Source: Acidimicrobiia bacterium (GTDB taxonomy: Bacteria > Actinomycetota > Acidimicrobiia > Spongiisociales > UBA5794). From it: a DNA stretch of 6,844 nucleotides. The DNA lies in contig JAUVPA010000095.1 in assembly GCA_030598905.1 (NCBI GenBank), positions 1 through 6,844 of the forward strand, written 5' to 3'. Below, piece after piece: positions 5,297-6,844 of this stretch. The position numbers and the translations under genes were made by a program. Numbering within the stretch: position 1 is the stretch's first letter; every line of letters starts with the position of its first letter. The notes under the pieces were generated by a model. The model saw only the letters and a list, made by a program, of their open reading frames with translations, was not told the DNA's origin and did not search any database.

Positions 5297-6589
5297 CGCC
5301 GATTTGTTCGGATCGGCCATGACCGGCTGCAGGAAGAGGGACGTGCGAGTCAAGAGGACGGCCACGATCAGAATGCTCGCTGCCCCGACGATGTAGACGG
5401 GGACAACTCCGACGGTGGCGGCGATGAGCCCGCCGAGGGCCGCGCCGAGGGGAAGCCCCAGCCACGACACGGTTCGAGAGGCGGCGATGACTCGACCCAT
5501 GAGGTCATCCGGTGTCAAGCGTTGCCTCATGGTGGACAGAGCCACGTTGACCCAGGTGAGACCCATCAACGAGATACCGGCAGGAACCACCGACCACATG
5601 CTGCCGAGGAGGACCACGCCGACGAATCCGAAGCCGAACAGGAAGAGCCCGATGATGTACATCGTTCCGAGGGGGAGGCGTCGTGAGGCTCGGGGAGCCA
5701 AGGCGACGCCGCCGGCTCCGATGAGGGCGAGGAGCCCAAAGAACAGGCCAATCTGCGCACCGTGGTCGGCCAAGTCGAGGCCGTCCGATGCGACGTCGAT
5801 GGCGAACACGACCTCTGCGACGTAGAGGACAAGCAACGCCTCGAGCGGGGCAAATATGAAGTTGGTGAAGGTCCCGCCGAGCGTCGCCCACTTGAGCCTG
5901 CTGTCACCGAACAGATGGTCGAGCCCTTCGCGTAGCGCGACCCGGAAGCGGATGTTCTGTGCAGCTCCTGCTCGGCGCGGCGCTCTGAGGAGGAGCAGGA
6001 ACGCGGCCGAGACGAGAAACGTCACCGAATTGACACCAAACGCGATGGCGAAGCCGGCCGAGAAAGCCACGGCGAGCCCGGCTACGAGAGGCCCCAGGCT
6101 GGCCATGATCGTGCGAGCGATGGCGAGCCGGGAATTGGCGGTGATCAGGAGGGTCTCATCGAGAGCGGTCGGCATGATCGCCTGCAGGCCACTGTCGAAA
6201 AAGATCGCAAGCGTTGCGACGAGGAATGCCGTTGCCAGAACCATCCACGGAGTGGCCGCCCCGGTGACCGTGGCGACCGTCAGCAGCGCGAACACCAGGG
6301 CCCGCACGACATCGACGGAGATCAGCGTGTCGCGCAGACGTCGCCGTCGATCGATGATGACCCCGGCGGCCAACCCAAAGAGGAGCATCGGCAGGGTCTC
6401 GGCGGCCGCTGTGAGCCCCAGATCGACGGCATCGCCGGTGAGCGAGAGCATGAAGTACGGAAGCGTGAAGATGGCCACGTAATCGCCGAACATGCTCACC
6501 GTCTGGCCCCAGACGATGGCAAACATGTTCGCCCCTGATGCGGGTGTTCGGTGCTCTGCCGGTGGCTCGCTGCGCTCCGCGGTGCTCAT
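5279..6589 (-). CDS. MFS transporter, MFS_3 / EntS-MefA-like exporter
   Basis: The 436-residue protein has about 12 hydrophobic segments, short hydrophilic ends and the MFS loop 2-3 signature in the form GVIIDRRRRLRD (residues 76-87). The stretch RQRLTPDDLMGRVIAASR in the C-terminal half is the characteristic (Q)R.TP..L.GRV.A..R motif of the exporter subfamily that includes EntS (enterobactin) and macrolide efflux proteins. It should sit in the plasma membrane and export a small hydrophobic or amphipathic compound using the proton gradient; the substrate is not known. The ATG at 6589 is preferred: GGGGG lies 5 nt upstream, and the in-frame TTG at 6622 would only add 11 unneeded residues. Its stop lies inside the last codons of the Rieske-ThDP gene (18-bp tail-to-tail overlap). 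No regulator gene is adjacent on the part visible. Confidence 0.9.
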   Translation of the reverse strand: MSTAERSEPPAEHRTPASGANMFAIVWGQTVSMFGDYVAIFTLPYFMLSLTGDAVDLGLTAAAETLPMLLFGLAAGVIIDRRRRLRDTLISVDVVRALVFALLTVATVTGAATPWMVLATAFLVATLAIFFDSGLQAIMPTALDETLLITANSRLAIARTIMASLGPLVAGLAVAFSAGFAIAFGVNSVTFLVSAAFLLLLRAPRRAGAAQNIRFRVALREGLDHLFGDSRLKWATLGGTFTNFIFAPLEALLVLYVAEVVFAIDVASDGLDLADHGAQIGLFFGLLALIGAGGVALAPRASRRLPLGTMYIIGLFLFGFGFVGVVLLGSMWSVVPAGISLMGLTWVNVALSTMRQRLTPDDLMGRVIAASRTVSWLGLPLGAALGGLIAATVGVVPVYIVGAASILIVAVLLTRTSLFLQPVMADPNKSASNPFG

Positions 6590-6600
6590 CCCGACCCCCG

Positions 6601-6606
6601 ATGCTA
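6601..6606 (-). promoter_or_regulatory. -10-like hexamer before the MFS gene
   Basis: On the minus strand TAGCAT ends 11 nt before the ATG at 6589, giving a leader of about 4 nt if used. A GTGACA (6632-6627) lies 20 bp upstream, too far for an ideal -35. Tentative. Confidence 0.22.
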
Positions 6607-6676
6607 GGAGCCCGCTGAGCAATCCATGTCACTCGTCTCGACGACCAGGGCATCATCATTCGCTGTGGCCTCGGCC

Positions 6677-6703
6677 CCGCCATTCCGACACGAGGAGTGG
6701 CGG
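6677..6703. other. Strong hairpin in the region upstream of the MFS gene
   Basis: CCGCCATTCC (6677-6686) pairs with GGAGTGGCGG (6694-6703) over 10 positions, nine Watson-Crick plus one G.T, around a 7-nt loop. No T tract follows on either strand, so it is not a classical terminator. It may be a U-less terminator for a gene beyond the right edge, or a regulatory inverted repeat. The surrounding 6590-6844 contains no gene that I can support. Confidence 0.4.
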
Positions 6704-6818
6704 AACCTCATCCTTGCGCCTGGCGCGCCTGGCCGCCGATCCGAGCAACGGCATCACTCAGCGGACTCCGAGAAGAGCCACCGCCTCCAGGCCTGAGTCG
6801 ATCGACCCACACGCTGCC

Positions 6819-6844
6819 GGCCCATGGCCCATGGCCCATGGCCC
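6819..6844. repeat. GGCCCAT heptamer tandem array (3.7 units, reaches the window edge)
   Basis: GGCCCAT is repeated without a mismatch at 6819-6825, 6826-6832 and 6833-6839, and a fourth copy (GGCCC, 6840-6844) is cut by the edge. The unit number in the genome is therefore unknown. Each junction makes the palindrome GCCCATGGGC-like core CCATGG. Confidence 0.85.

Noticed and set aside
6626..6796. A 56-codon plus-strand frame beginning with MSLVSTTRASSF
   Set aside because: No ribosome binding site, no motif, overlaps a strong hairpin, and other frames are open here too; chance in GC-rich DNA is the better explanation.

Overview
This is a GC-rich, gene-dense bacterial window. The mix of genes points to Actinomycetota, possibly Acidimicrobiia. 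There is a DivIVA-type polar coiled-coil protein, a membrane-anchored BON/OmpA protein built like mycobacterial ArfA, and several starts that look leaderless. The assignment is an inference from gene content; no rRNA or tRNA lies in the window to fix it.

Layout from left to right. Bases 1-369 (minus strand) hold the first 123 residues of a ceramidase/CREST-like membrane protein that runs off the left edge. It is divergent from a complete NUDIX hydrolase (405-881, plus), with only 35 bp between the two starts. A sigma-70-like promoter overlaps the NUDIX stop codon and drives a G-rich leader of about 80 nt with three phased repeat boxes, followed by a DivIVA-domain coiled-coil protein (994-1776). 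After a hairpin terminator candidate comes a two-gene unit: an ArfA-like TM-BON-OmpA protein (1963-3189) and, starting on the base after its stop codon, a previously easy-to-miss 40-residue single-span membrane protein (3190-3312).

Next is the most unusual gene, a 646-residue fusion of an N-terminal Rieske [2Fe-2S] domain to a complete ThDP-dependent enzyme of the pyruvate oxidase/acetolactate synthase superfamily (3356-5296). Its 3' end overlaps by 18 bp a convergent MFS exporter (5279-6589, minus). The last 255 bases contain no gene I can support; they hold a strong hairpin and, at the very edge, a GGCCCAT heptamer tandem array.

Functionally, the DivIVA-like and ArfA-like genes are both envelope related: one cytoplasmic and curvature/pole associated, the other anchored in the membrane and predicted to bind peptidoglycan. 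The NUDIX enzyme and the MFS pump look like stand-alone housekeeping or accessory functions. The Rieske-ThDP fusion is a candidate redox-coupled 2-oxoacid enzyme with no neighbour that names its substrate. No mobile element, CRISPR array or integrase is visible.
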